Positions 44,908 through 56,675 of a DNA stretch of 64,000 nucleotides are shown here, piece by piece (the first letter of the stretch is position 1; each line of letters starts with the position of its first letter). Source of the stretch: Flectonema sp. DT1601 (taxonomy: Eukaryota > Euglenozoa > Diplonemea > Diplonemida > Diplonemidae); contig OZ025822.1 of assembly GCA_964019425.1 (NCBI GenBank), forward strand, positions 868,001-932,000. Reading direction: 5' to 3'. Position numbers and translations under genes: made by a program. Under the pieces are notes generated by a model that had not been told where the DNA came from, ran no database searches, and was given only the letters and a program-made list of their open reading frames with translations.

Positions 44908-46954
44908 ATGTTAATGAGATGCATATCGCTGATGATGTTGTGTTGCATGGCAGCATCACAGGGTTCATTTACTCACAACGTTCCAGCAACAATTGTAGCT
45001 GGATCAACAGTAAGAATTACTGCAACTAACTGGGACAGTGCTGTCTATGGCTCAGTTCAATATAAATGTCTACTTGACGGAGGTTTGTACGCATCAATAA
45101 GTACTGCTATTACAATAAGTGATGCGGGAGAAGCTGTTGTTGACGTTATAATACCAAACATGGCAGTGATAACAACGTTAAAGATTGAAGCTGATGTAAT
45201 TGAGAAAAGTGGAGCTATTCATAAAGCTGTAGTTACAGCTGATCCTTTGTCTGCTTTTACAGCTGATGTTGGAAGTGAACTACCGCAATGTATAACAGCT
45301 GAGAAAGCTAAGACAGACACTTCTCAACAGATCCTCGGGATGTTGACATGCACTCAAGTTGCTGTTATAAAAAATGTATTATCAGCTGACAAAGTTCCAG
45401 CACTCGCTGATTTCGTTGAGATTATCACCACAGCATCTGGAACAACCGCTGGACTATCAACCATGGATGCCGGTAACATTATCAGCGCAGTTACGGTATT
45501 TCTTGTCGCAGAAGAAGCAAGAGTAGCCCAGGGAGATGTAAACGTTGCAATGCTAAAAGCAGCTTCTACTCTTTTAAACTTAGCATCAACAACAAGAGGA
45601 TACGTCACACCCGAAGCACGTCTTGCAGCTTACCGATCAACAGTTTTAATTCAGGGGGGTATAAGATTACAGGAAAATAATTTTGATAATACTGACAAGT
45701 CTATTGCTGCTTCTGTTGTTACTAAACTTGCAAGAACCTGGTCGAATGTCGTCTCCACTACATTGCCTGTCACCAATCAAGTTAATTTTGTGGGATTCAT
45801 AAGAACTGCTTGTTCAAAACAGAAAATCACTACCAACAGTTCTGTAGCAATCGGTCTTGACGATACCGCATTTTCAACTCAGGTTTGTATCTTTTTGCTG
45901 TAAGTCAATTATTTCGTAGAAGAGAAAATAACAAATAATTTACAAAAAAAAAAACAGCTTCGATTCACTGAACCTGGTGAATTTGATATTACCATTTGTA
46001 TTGGATTTAGTGCAAGAAACGTATGACTTTTTTCTTCTTTTTCCCCCTTTTTTTTAAAAAAAACTTACAAACCCATTGTTCGAATTATTGAAACGTAACT
46101 AACCCATTTTTCCTTTGTTAGGAATGGCGAAAAAATAAAATAAATAAAATCAACAGCCTCTAACAGCAGCATCGAATACAGGATTGATATCAGTTGTGAT
46201 TGACACACAGGCTGTAGTACTTACACAACCAGTAGTGGTCTCAACAATCATACCAAGAAGATTTAATGGTTACAGCACATCATCTCAGACAAGAAATTGG
46301 CAAGGTACTCAGTGGGAAGGTGCTTGTAAAAGTATTGAGGGATCACTGACTGTGTCATCTCAGTGTTCTCAGGCTCAGAATACTTTTCCTCTTATTGTCG
46401 AACACGCTATAACATCTACTAATACCATAACTGAACGTACGAGAACTAAAGTCTCAAAAGACACAGCTATCTACGTAGTCATCATCGCAGCTTTGGTATT
46501 GGTAGCACTAGCTTTAGTCTGCTGCTGTCAAATGGAAAGAAAATCGATTAAAAGGGAAGGAATCGCCTACCATGACAGACACGTTCAGATTGACGCCGCG
46601 AAATACAAGGGACCTGAACCTGAAGAAATAAGAGAATTGGAGTACGAAGACGTCCCTCCAAATGGTCAGTTTATTGAACAAAGAAAAGATATTGTTTACA
46701 ACGACTATGGTGAAATAGAAGAAGAAGCATGGGAAGACTACGCTGGATTCATTTCATTTTACGGACAGCAAATGGGTGACCAAAGATGGAATGAAGCTCG
46801 TCGGTACACTCGAAACATTCCTGCTCCAGTTCCTCTTGAGACAGAGTACGATCAATATAACGCTGAGGGTGCAGCCTGGGCTGGAAACGAAGGCGAATGG
46901 GCAGAAGAAGAATGGCAAGAAGAGCAATGGGACGAAGAACAATGGCAGCAGTAA
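44908..46954 (+). CDS. Type I membrane protein with acidic tail (3 exons)
   Basis: Exons 44908-45882, 45958-46020 and 46157-46954 give 611 aa in one frame; introns begin GTTTG and GTATG and end ACAG (75 and 136 nt). Signal peptide MLMRCISLMMLCCMAASQG, then a beta-rich N-terminal domain (residues about 20-110, Ig- or macroglobulin-like in look), a helical middle, a membrane helix (YVVIIAALVLVALALVCCC) and a ~150-aa cytoplasmic tail. The tail is acidic and Trp/Glu/Gln-rich (ending EEWQEEQWDEEQWQQ), with several Tyr residues. A surface receptor or adhesin is plausible; no named family recognised. The ATG is 16 nt after an acceptor-like AAACCAG. Confidence 0.72.
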
Positions 46955-48146
46955 GGTATCTAAAAAAAAAAAAAAATAGAGTTTTTTTTTTTTTTTTTTC
47001 ATTCTTCTTCCCTCCCGTTCTTAAAAATAGATAGTTTCAGTCCGTAACCCTGTTGGGGTGCCTCCTTTGGTGTGAAAGTTTATCTTAAAAATGTTGATCG
47101 TTGTTATGAATCACTTTATAGATGTTCACGTCTTAGTACATTATATTTCCTGTCGTATTTCACCCCTTCTCAACTCCCTTCCTCGTACCCCTTTCGTATG
47201 AAAATTGTTAAGTTTATGTCATCCTTCCTTTTGTTAAAGATTTAATCCCGCTGTGACCTCCCCTTCCACTTCGACATATGTAAGTCGGTTATTCTATCCA
47301 TAGCAGCAAGAACAATAGATTCTTCTAAGGAAAAGAAAAAAGAAGAAAAAAAAAAAAGAAAAAAAAAAAAAACTGTAATTTTACGTCGCAAAATAAAAAA
47401 AAAACTAATAAACGAAATATGTTTCAGTCAACTGCTGGAAACGATTGAAAGTCAGCCTGGAGGTAACTACATCACATCAAAATGTGTTGTAAAGGGAAAT
47501 GGTCACAGTATTTTATTTTCAGAAATGAAAATCTACGACACGATTTTTATCCTTTTTTAGTTGAATTGGGGTCTAAAATCGATTATTGTTCCCTTTGTAG
47601 TATTATCCTGACCTGCCTTGTCTTACTTACAGTTAACAACAGGACTACTGATTTATTAAATAAAACCATTCATTTTGTAATCGATAGTAATGTTAACGGG
47701 TACTCAATCTGCTATTTGTAAGTAAGAAAAAAAAAAAAGTGAAAAAAAAAGGTCAAAGAGGACAACAATCGAGGAGCGAGTACCCTCTTTGATATTTATT
47801 CAGTTTATTGTTAGCTTATGAATGGTTGCCATCTTTAGTTAATAAATATGGAAATGATGCTTTCTTCGTGTATTCTAGAGGTTAGTGACAAAAAAAGAAA
47901 AAGAAAAATATATAGTCCTCATTTTCTTTTTTTGAAGGAAAAATTCTTTCATTCTGGCTGTACTGCAGTTTGTGAACAAAAAGCAGAAAAGAATAAGCAA
48001 CTGTTTTCATTTTAATAAAAGAGTGTTACTTTTTTCCTACAGAAGCAGTCACAAGATATGGCTATTAGTACTGTCCTCATCAGGTTCAATTTCATTTTTT
48101 TAAAAATCATCTTTGTCTGCTAGCGGGGGTCCGATAAAATAAAAAA
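46955..48146. other. Intergenic spacer
   Basis: 1.2 kb with A- and T-runs (46960-47000, 47340-47375, 47395-47405), no convincing gene. CTGCTAG at 48117-48123 and CCTACAG at 48036-48042 are the possible acceptors for the transporter gene downstream. Confidence 0.5.
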
Positions 48147-49550
48147 ATGAAAATCGACACACCTATCGAACAAGAACGTAATGTCCTCGGGACATTTATA
48201 AGAATGAGTGTCTGCTTCGGGGCAAGCCACGGAGCAATTACTGCAGTGATCCCACTTGCTGTTGGAGTGTTTGGTAATCTTGGTGACTGGACGTTGGGGT
48301 GTTTATATGTGACTTATACGGCTTCGGCATTACTGATTGCAACACCTGTTATTGAGAGACTTGGTCACAAATGGGCGCTGATTATTGGATTCTTTATTTA
48401 TTCAACTTTTGTTGTTGGGCTATTCGGAGCTCTACTTCTACGAGAATCGGGTTATGAAACACTCAGTTGGATAGTGTCACTGATAGGTGCTGCAATTGGT
48501 GGTACTGCAGGAGGAATAGTTTGGACTGCTCAAGGAGGATATTTCAGTCGATGTGCTGAATTACATAATCAAGGAAGTCGTTTAGTAAACACCAACAAGT
48601 TTGGAGCAATATTTGCGACAGCATACCTCGCATTGGAGTTATTGATGAAGTTATTTTCATCTGTTCAGTTTTATATTTTATGTGATGACTGGTCAGGTAA
48701 TCCAATCACTGGAAAGTGTACATGGGATGGATCAGGATCATCATCATCAAGTTCAATGACTAAGAGTCACGCTACAGCAATAGTTCACGGAGTCAATATT
48801 GCTATTCTCTGGACTTCTTCAATAGCAATGTTGTCAATTAGTGACATCCGATCAGATGACTCTTCAACTATCAATAGCGATGTCTCTGAACATCTCCCAA
48901 AGCCATGGTATGCTAATGTCTCAGCCGCTATCAATCTTCTCCGCAACAATTCAACAATTGTACTTCTTGGAGGTACTAATATATTATTCGGTCTCGTCTC
49001 TGGGTACACAAACAGCTATTTAAGTGGTAAAGTAGTAAAAGAGAGTCTCGGAGAGGATAAAGTTGGATACTTAAGTGCGATGGAACCACTCGTGGCTGCG
49101 ATATTTTCATGGCCACTTGGAAAGCTCGGAGTATATTTTGAAACGAAGGCGATCGCACTTGGAATTGGATTTGCGTGTAGTGCAGGTTTTGCTGTGATGT
49201 TATTAATATTTGATGTGACGTCAGATAATATGGTAAACTCAGTTGGAAGATGGGAAGTTCTCATTCCGCTGTTTTTAATTTCTGGAGTCTTCAGATGTGT
49301 TTGGGAAGGTCCTCAAAAAGCAGCAGTCGCGGATTACTTTCCTCACAATCCTGATCCTGCTTTTGCTAACGTTGTACTGCAATCTGGATCTGCTACCGCT
49401 GTGTTCTTTATGATGTCACCGTATGTACCTCACTTATGGCAGGAGGCTTTAATTCTGATTGTTACTTTTATCGCTGGCTTTGGATGTTTTCTTGCTCTGC
49501 AAATGCCGAGACCTGCGACTTCCGGGTATGAATCAATAACCGACCTTTAA
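48147..49550 (+). CDS. UNC93-like major facilitator superfamily transporter
   Basis: 467 aa, single exon, about 11-12 hydrophobic helices in two halves with a Ser/Thr-rich central loop (residues about 190-265). Diagnostic stretches are ALLIATPVIERLGHKWAL (helix 2 and the loop to helix 3), GGIVWTAQGGYFS with LVNTNKFGAIF, and FRCVWEGPQKAAVADYFP with SGSATAVFF near the end, as in UNC93A-type proteins. The family includes ion-channel regulators and trafficking factors as well as possible transporters, so the substrate is open. The nearest acceptor-like AG is 23 nt upstream of the ATG. Confidence 0.87.
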   Translation: MKIDTPIEQERNVLGTFIRMSVCFGASHGAITAVIPLAVGVFGNLGDWTLGCLYVTYTASALLIATPVIERLGHKWALIIGFFIYSTFVVGLFGALLLRESGYETLSWIVSLIGAAIGGTAGGIVWTAQGGYFSRCAELHNQGSRLVNTNKFGAIFATAYLALELLMKLFSSVQFYILCDDWSGNPITGKCTWDGSGSSSSSSMTKSHATAIVHGVNIAILWTSSIAMLSISDIRSDDSSTINSDVSEHLPKPWYANVSAAINLLRNNSTIVLLGGTNILFGLVSGYTNSYLSGKVVKESLGEDKVGYLSAMEPLVAAIFSWPLGKLGVYFETKAIALGIGFACSAGFAVMLLIFDVTSDNMVNSVGRWEVLIPLFLISGVFRCVWEGPQKAAVADYFPHNPDPAFANVVLQSGSATAVFFMMSPYVPHLWQEALILIVTFIAGFGCFLALQMPRPATSGYESITDL

Positions 49551-50740
49551 CACTCAGAGACTGTAGTCTGTTGAGTATTTTAGTAGGAGAATCTTCTAAA
49601 CGGTTTTTGACAGCTGTGTAAACATGCATGCCGAACACCTTTTCTGGTATTCGGCTGAGGGTTTTATTTTTGTAAAATAGTTTTTTACCTGCGGCAATAC
49701 TGCTGTGATTGATAAAAAAAAAGATTATGGTCTTCTTTCACGTTTTTCTTTTCTTTCTTTCTTTCTTTCTTTACTATAATTATAATAATTATTATTATTA
49801 TTATTACTGATGAAAGCATTCCAGTAATATCAATACCACATTCGATTGCCATGCGTTGATTCAAAAACTGTTTTTTAAACATAATTGCTGGTCGCCAGCA
49901 ATATTTCCATATTAGTATATTGCTAATGTGCTCTGCACGTCATCTGTGCATTTCAGAGAATGATATAAAAATTAACTCCCCTGATCAGGCAGCTTTTTTC
50001 CTTTTGCGTGTTATTTTCCAGCAACAAAAGTGTTTTATTTGTATAAAAGTTGAAAATCAATTAGTTTTCTCTCTTAATTATTTAATGATAATCCGAATCG
50101 ATATCTTTTTTAAACTATAAATTATTGTGTGATGACTCCTTTTTTGAAAGGTTGTCTCGGAGGAGGAGGAGGAGGAGGAAGAGGTGCTTCTTTTTAATCT
50201 TTTTTGAATTCGAATGCAATGAATGAATACGGTAATTACCTTCACTGAAATAATGCATTAAGGAACGTTGTCAGTTGCTTTTCATTTTTTTTTTCCTCTT
50301 TTTTTTTTTCTTCTTCGAACAAACAAAAAAAAAAAAAAAAAAAAAAAAACGATTATCTGCAAAAGTCAAAGAAGCTTTATTGTGTTTTCGACTGAGCGTT
50401 CTGTATAATTTTGACGCGTTTTTTTTTTTTTTTTTGCATTTAACAAGTATTGTAAGAGTGAAAAAGAATGTTGGGCACGTAAACCTCCTTTAGCTTTGTC
50501 AGTTTAGGTCGGTTCACTGTTTCGCGCACAAACAAAAACTCGTCGGCCTTAAAAATATATAGTTGGTCCATTTGAAGGCCTTACTTTGTTATTCGATTCG
50601 CCACTCAATCGAAAATTGTTGTTTCCTAACTTAAAACGTTTTTTTTCCCTTCTTCTTTTAACCCTTGAAAAATATACTTTATTAACCTTTTTTTTCCCCT
50701 TAATTTTTATTTTTCATGCCTTATTTCCAATTTTGAATTT
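49551..50740. other. Intergenic spacer with short hairpins and microsatellites
   Basis: Includes GCCGAA...TTCGGC (about 49630-49655, just after the transporter gene), the 8-bp perfect hairpin ATTGCTGG-TCG-CCAGCAAT at 49884-49902, a TTTC/ATT microsatellite at 49750-49806, a GGA repeat near 50160 and a long A-run near 50325. No credible gene. Confidence 0.5.
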
Positions 50741-50895
50741 TGTTTCCTGTTAGTGATCAGGTCAAGGTGGAAGCATTGTGTTTACAGATCTCTTTATTTG
50801 GAGCCCAGAATAATCCTGTCAGGGATTAGGTTCAATCTGCTACTGCAGTATTGAGGATCCCTCTGAAGAGCTATCTGGTTCTTTTTGGAGTCTAC
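50741..50895. repeat. Diverged ~150-bp element, copy 1
   Basis: Shares with 51361-51512 the blocks CAAGGTGG(A/T)AGCATTGTG, AGATCTCTT, ATAATCCT...GG(G)AT, and CTGCAGTATTGAGGA in the same order and spacing. Within it AATCC can pair with GGATT (near 50812-50830). Two similar copies 620 bp apart indicate an old duplication, possibly of a small RNA gene. No family known to me. Confidence 0.5.
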
Positions 50896-50975
50896 TCAAC
50901 TGGTACTGAATTCACTAACTAACTACAACCAACATCCAACAGCGATTTTTTTTAATCTGATCCAATGATGGGGGA

Positions 50976-51239
50976 ATGGCAGCTGCTCTTCGGAGGTCCT
51001 TTCAGACTTCCGATTCCAGCAACAAGCGGGCTTCGGCTCGTGACCCCTCGTTTGGAGACACCAGTCACATATTAACGCTGGTGTTGAGCATTATGATATT
51101 AATCTGTTTTTTATTTACTTTTATTTTATTGCGCAATGGAATTGTTAGCCTTCAAAAAGAAGGATTTCAATCAGCGCTCTTTTGTTGGCGGCAACTTCAC
51201 GTGTGTGCTTTTTGTTCTTTCGGTGTTCATTGTGAGTAA
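50976..51239 (+). CDS. Possible small membrane protein
   Basis: 87 aa: a Ser/Arg-rich start (MAAALRRSFQTSDSSNKR) and one clear membrane helix (LVLSIMILICFLFTFILL). CATCCAACAG, acceptor-like, ends about 33 nt upstream, but two other ATGs intervene (50965 and 50968), which weakens the case. It may continue through an intron near 51235. No family recognised. Confidence 0.3.
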   Translation: MAAALRRSFQTSDSSNKRASARDPSFGDTSHILTLVLSIMILICFLFTFILLRNGIVSLQKEGFQSALFCWRQLHVCAFCSFGVHCE

Positions 51240-52480
51240 GCAATTCGTTTCTCGAAGGCTTTGTGTTTTTTCAGCACAGTGATTCTGCCCGCGGTATTAT
51301 TGCCATCCTTTAATATAATATATTAATAAATTTGATCTTTTCTCTTTTATTTCGACGTAGTTCCCTGCTAGTATACCAGACAAGGTGGTAGCATTGTGAT
51401 AATAGATCTCTTGATCTAGTATACCCTCTGTCGAAACTAATAAAATAATCCTCTTGGGATCAGGTTAACCTTCTGCTGCAGTATTGAGGACCTAATTAGA
51501 GCGTCTACCTAACCGACTCGGTGTTGGACTCTAAACACATATTCCAGCTTTTTTCCAAAAAGGGATAAGTGGTATAAGATTATGGTCTGAAACTACGTTT
51601 TCCACTATTGTTTATACGGAACAGCAGAGCAATTTCATTTTAGTGTTTTCGCTATCTTATTTTTCTCAAATGCATTTTTTTTTTTAATATCTACATATCT
51701 CATACTAACTAATTGGTCGTTGTTTGGTTCAGGTGGGTCAACAGATGCTCTCAACAGTCCCTTCATGAGAGGGGAATGGATAAGTAAGCTTGACACAAAG
51801 GTGTGAAATTGTTAACCTCTCTCTGTGCACGTTTTTCTTCGTGTTGCCAAACCTATCTCAGCTGTTTCGATTCTATTTGCCGTTTATCGGATTGTGTTAT
51901 TATAAGTCTTCTGTGTTATGTATTTCTGTTATGGTTTTATTTTGTTTGCTTCCTTTACGTTGCCCTCCGTAGTGTTAACCATTCGCCTTTCTCTTGTCGA
52001 GTGTGTTGCCGTACGGCGTTCCTCCGTCAAGAAGATGATAAAATGCTGCGCGTCTCTTGCCGGCACCTTTGGTAGTTCTACCCGCTTAAAGTAGGAGTAG
52101 ATCTGGTTTGTGGTCACAGCAGTCTCTTTACGGAATGGCAACACAAAACTTGTATTGCAGCCGAAGAGTCTAACATGTGTGCAAGGTTTACACATTTTGT
52201 TACGAAAAAAAAAAAGTTTCTGTTAGTGTAAAAGTCTTACCTTGTCGGTGCAAGCGGCGGCCTATTTGGTATTCGACTTTAATGTGTTCCGTTTATGTCC
52301 ATTCATATCATTCTGTTTTAAAGGACGAACGACTTCCTAATGTTAAACAGCATTTAACAGTTAGTTATCTCATTACCAAGTTTTACATTATAGGAAATAG
52401 ATGAAATAAATGATGCTACCGGGAATCGAACATGATTAGTTCTTATGCAATTCAATTAATCCCCCTAATAGAATAATAAA
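51240..52480. other. Intergenic spacer
   Basis: Apart from copy 2 of the ~150-bp element, nothing coding is supported. Short open frames at 51790-52195 have T-rich composition unlike the genes. The stretch ends with CCCCCTAATAG (AG at 52471), the likely acceptor of the next gene. Confidence 0.5.
51361..51512. repeat. Diverged ~150-bp element, copy 2
   Basis: Partner of 50741-50895. The conserved hairpin pairs ATCC with GGAT around CTTG, whereas copy 1 has AATCC/GGATT around a longer loop, so pairing is kept while the loop changes. The strand of function is unknown. Confidence 0.5.
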
Positions 52481-53351
52481 ATGGAGCTGCCGGTTGGTAT
52501 TCCTGGTATGGTTCCGCCGTATTTACCTAATCAGGGTGGGTTATCTTCTATTGAGTCTGTGTACTCGATGGTGTTGGCGATGGCAAATCAACAGCAGGCA
52601 CTTCAGCATCAAATGAATCAATTTGTGATGATGCAAGAAGAGCACAATACGAGAGTTCGTAGTCAGATACAATTCCTTGTAGATCAATGTGATAGCAATA
52701 AGACTCATGATAGTGTGACTACACAGTCAAGTCATTCTGTAAAGCAGCCGAGATCTATAAACACAACCCTCGATAAAGACGTTAATAAAAAACCAATATC
52801 ACTAACTGAATACAGCGATGTAACTCAACAAAGTGATTTACAATATTCGGGTAGAAATGGACATGAGATGAGTTCTTCAATAAAAAATAATTCTCAACAT
52901 AATATTGGATCTGATGAAGTGATTGCTGTCAGTGTTGTTAATCAATCGATAACATCAAATGGTGTATTATCACAAAGAGAATCTGATTCACAACTTAACA
53001 ATCACAAAGACTCATACGCTGATAGAGTCCCAAGTGGAAGTATCTTGGCAGAATTAAATGAAGTTTCTCCTCATCGTCAATATCATCAAAATCCTATCAA
53101 ACGGTCTGTTGATGATCCACCAAACAACTCACAACGTGAAGATGTTCATATCAATCAAACTGAAGAACATTCTTTCAACACCAGTAAGACAATTAGTATG
53201 GATGGTAGTTTTAATATTGATTATAGAGAGTTGGTTAGTAAATTCAAAAATGGAACGAAAACGAAAACTACGACACCCTACAATCCGAATGATAGTACCG
53301 GTTATTTCAGTATGTTATTTTAGTTGACTTATAGACAAAAAAAGCCACAAG

Positions 53352-53382
<31 letters not shown>

Positions 53383-53443
53383 AGCTGAATCTGACTTCAG
53401 TCCCGAGGTTCGAGAATTCTTAGACGACGTTGGACTGGCGTAG
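52481..53443 (+). CDS. Low-complexity hypothetical protein (2 exons)
   Basis: Exons 52481-53309 and 53385-53443; the 75-nt intron begins GTATGTTA and ends in a long A-run plus CAG. Joining gives 295 aa ending SPEVREFLDDVGLA. A short helical stretch (residues about 25-70: ESVYSMVLAMANQQQ then HQMNQFVMMQEEH) may be coiled coil. The rest is Ser/Asn/Gln-rich and probably disordered. ATG is 9 nt after an acceptor-like CTAATAG. No family recognised; a scaffold or regulatory role can only be guessed. Confidence 0.65.
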
Positions 53444-53794
53444 ACGAGTAGTTGACCATTACAGGTGATGTCCCTCTCCATCCCCTACAAGTATTATCAG
53501 TTTAGAGTATATAGATTGGTAGCTGCTCAATGAATCCAATGTTGTGAATACATATTGTGATGGTCTTTATTAGGACATAAGGTTGTTAAACATAGCTTTT
53601 GGTTCATTTCTTTGTGAGTATTACTTTTTTTTAGTTTGTTTGTTATAGGAACAGCAAACTTTTTTTTTTTTTAAAAATTAGATTTGAAATATTCTGTTTC
53701 GTTGTTTGCTAAATGTCGGGGGGTATCAGTTTTATACGAAATGAATTTATTATTTTAACAGGTTGACCACTTCTGTTTCGTATGCTAAATAACA
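53444..53794. other. Intergenic spacer
   Basis: 351 bp with T-runs and no gene. Ends in TATTTTAACAG (AG at 53761), the presumed acceptor of the next gene. Confidence 0.5.
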
Positions 53795-55032
53795 ATGGGT
53801 GGATCACGACAGACAATGATGCACATCAATCCACATCATCCTGTGAATAGTGATGTCAGAGAAAGAAGACGTCAAAAACGAGGAAATAGCAACAACAGTA
53901 AAACAACAAGAAGTAGAAGTGATGTCAGCTCAAAGGCTTCACCAGTTCCAACAGTCAGGTCAACGACACCAACAACTGGAGCTGTTCAAAATGGGGTTCC
54001 ATTTACTCACTTTTCACCTGCTGGATCGATGAGAGTTGAAACATCATTTGGAGATACTCAAGAAATAGAATCTGATAATCAACTTTTAAAATGGAGAGTC
54101 AAACAATTAACATCAACTGGTGAGATTTATAGACGTAAAGTCGAAGCTCTTTACAGAGATGGAAAAGAAGCCACCATGGACCTTCGAAACCAAGTAGCTG
54201 ATTGCAAAGCCCGTAACGATGATGTCAACGGCGTCGCTATAGAAACCGCATCTGAGCTCGCTCTGTCAATAGCAACTAAATCAACTCTTGAACATAAACA
54301 TAAACAGCTGAAGGGAACTTTAATGCAGATTCGTACTCGTCTGTCAGATGTTCGAATTGAACTAAAATCCAAAGAAATGTCACGACATGCTCTCACCCTA
54401 CAAGAGGATAAGTTAAGTATAAAACTATCAGATATCCACAGTGATAATTCTGATAAGAAGAAAGAGATAACAAATATTACTGCTGAGCGAAGAAGAGTTG
54501 AAAAGTTAATTGCGGAAGTGAACTCAGAACATGAGAGAGTGACATCAGAGAATACCCGAAGTGAAGACCTTCTCAGAATGTGGAGTGATGCGAGTCAAAC
54601 ACTCAGTTCAGATATCCATAACAAAATATCAATGTTAGAAGCCGCCACACAAGATTGTCGTCGACTCACTACTATGGCTTGCAAACTAACTCCAGGTGGT
54701 GAAGAGCGGCCATTCTCACCTCGAGCATTCTCTCCTCCTCCTACTGGTCCTTCAGGTTCCCCTGAAATCCACGCTCTTAAAGAAACTAATAAAAGGGTAT
54801 GTTGAATCACTAGAAATATTAATTAGAAAATAGTTTTTGAGAACATAAAACAAAACACCAACAGCTCAAAGATGAATCTCATCGCCGTGAAGTGGATGCC
54901 GCGATTCGTGTAGACGCTGCTGAAAGACGAGAGAAGGAATGGTCTGCACTTTGTAAAGAATGGGAGTCGAGAGACAGCAAACGAGAAGCTCAATGGAAGA
55001 ACAACATCAGCGCTATACTATTCGAGGAGTAG
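53795..55032 (+). CDS. Coiled-coil protein (2 exons)
   Basis: Exons 53795-54796 and 54865-55032 give 389 aa; the 68-nt intron begins GTATGTTG and ends CAACAG. A basic, Ser/Thr-rich disordered head (about 90 residues) precedes a long charged coiled coil (about 95-290), a Pro-rich break (FSPRAFSPPPTGPSGSP), and a second charged helix in exon 2 (RVDAAERREKEWSALCKEWE). The layout suits a cytoskeletal or flagellar structural protein, but no family signature is visible. ATG lies 33 nt after an acceptor-like AACAG. Confidence 0.75.
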
Positions 55033-55169
55033 AGTTATTAATACTTTGTAATCTTTTTGTACTTTCTTTTTTAGATTTTCATTCTTTCTGTTAGTTTTGT
55101 TCAAGTTACTTATGTTCCTGTTATCCCACTCTGAATGATATCCTTATTCCCATCACAGGCATCCCCATA

Positions 55170-56221
55170 ATGGACTCCCAACTAGCAGTTGTGTTGGTCA
55201 CCAACTTCGTATGGATGTCAATAGCTGTTGTAGTGTATCTCAATGGAAGGAAAAACGATGCAAAGAATACCAAAACTGAACCTGTGAGATCTCAGACACC
55301 AGAACCAGTGACACCAATTGAGGTGAAAGCGTCACCTGTAGTAAGTAGAAAAGGAAAGAAGAATAAGAAAAATGAAGAAAATACTGCAACTGGAACTAGA
55401 AAGCGATCAGTAAGTTTTACTAAAGAACAGGTATGTTATGATGGTCTTGATTTCATTTGTTTTCAACAACAGTATTATTTCTTATATTCGAACTAAAAAA
55501 ACTAATAAAACAGGACGTTGAGAAAGAACTCCAAGACTGGCAATCCAGATACGACAAAATGTACTCCGAAAACGACAGAGTTTCTGAAACTTTAGAACTC
55601 TTGAGAAGTGAAAACGAAAAGGCGAGGAAGAGTTTAGAGATTGAAAAGAAGGAAATCAGCGAAGAAATCAAATCCAAAGCCGACATCATCTCAAAGTTAA
55701 AGAAAGAATCAATCTCCTTACGCACTGAAAATGAATCGATCAAAAGTAAATTAAAAGAAGATGCCGCTGAAAACACCAAAGAACGCGAATCCCTCGTAAA
55801 GCAGGCGGAGGATATTCAACAAGAGTGGAAATCTGTTAATAAACAAGTTGCTTCCGTTGAAAAATTAGAAAAAGGAGCAAAGCGTAATGCTGACAGAGTT
55901 GATAACCTTCAGAAGGAAGCATCTGAACAACTTTCTAGAATAGCAGCAGAACTTGAAGAGAGTGAAGAGGAATTAAAATTAAAAGAAAGTGAAAACAGTG
56001 CTCTGAAGGAACAGCTCACCACACTTATCCCTGCAGATATGGATGTCGAGACTTACTTAAAACAACAATCTCTTAAACGCAAAGGAGGTTCAAAAGGTCG
56101 CGGTAAGGGAGGATTCAAGGGCCGTGGAGGAAAAGGCGGAGGAAAAGGCACCCGCGGTGGAAAGTTTGGAAAAGGTCACAAAGAAAATGGAGGTAAGGGA
56201 AGCAACAAGAATGAAGACTAA
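55170..56221 (+). CDS. Membrane-anchored coiled-coil protein with Gly/Lys/Arg-rich tail (2 exons)
   Basis: Exons 55170-55430 and 55514-56221 give 322 aa; the 83-nt intron begins GTATGTTA and ends AAACAG. An N-terminal helix (LAVVLVTNFVWMSIAVVVYL) is followed at once by basic residues, so the chain should face the cytosol. Residues about 88-285 are a continuous charged coiled coil. The last ~45 residues are Gly/Lys/Arg repeats (GRGKGGFKGRGGKGGGKG), the type that binds RNA. The plan recalls p180/kinectin-type ER proteins, though much shorter. ATG is 11 nt after an acceptor-like CATCACAG. Confidence 0.75.
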
Positions 56222-56664
56222 TCTCAAACATGTCAATCGCCTGTCACACCACGCGCTGATTAACTAAAAGTTATTCAAATGTTTAGTCGGTATTATCACT
56301 TTGACTTTAATAAATATGATACCTGTCAAACAATACAACGACAGTCATGTTGGTTATTAACCTTATAAATATTGCTTATTTATTCAAAACTTTCTTTTTA
56401 TGAATTTCATAACAAAGGAAATAGTTCGAAGGTAGGCTTTTGTATCTTCCCCCGTACTCTCCCGAATAAAGTGTTATTTTAGTGCCGTGGCGTTTTAGTT
56501 TCTTCACTCACCGCGCGTTCAGTATTATCTGTCGATTTTGAGGGGAAAATAATTGTTATTATCGTTTTGTTTAATTATTATTTCATTCTTAAAGTCTCAT
56601 AATGATGTGACGTGTTTTCAATATTCAATGATTTCGGGTTCTTATCGTTTTCACATCATCCCTT
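56222..56664. other. Intergenic spacer before the snoRNA array
   Basis: AT-rich gap, no coding signal. Similarity to the array begins at about 56665 with the spacer type that holds the 81-nt C/D RNA. Confidence 0.5.
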
Positions 56665-56675
56665 CCTCCAATCAC

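Noticed and set aside
47482-47721. 79-codon open frame before the MFS gene
   Set aside because: No acceptor-like site in place, no recognisable fold, and composition like the flanking spacer.
52412-52435. GGGAATCGAAC, resembling a tRNA B box on the minus strand
   Set aside because: The T-stem does not pair, no matching acceptor strand or A box lies at the right distance, and no cloverleaf can be drawn.
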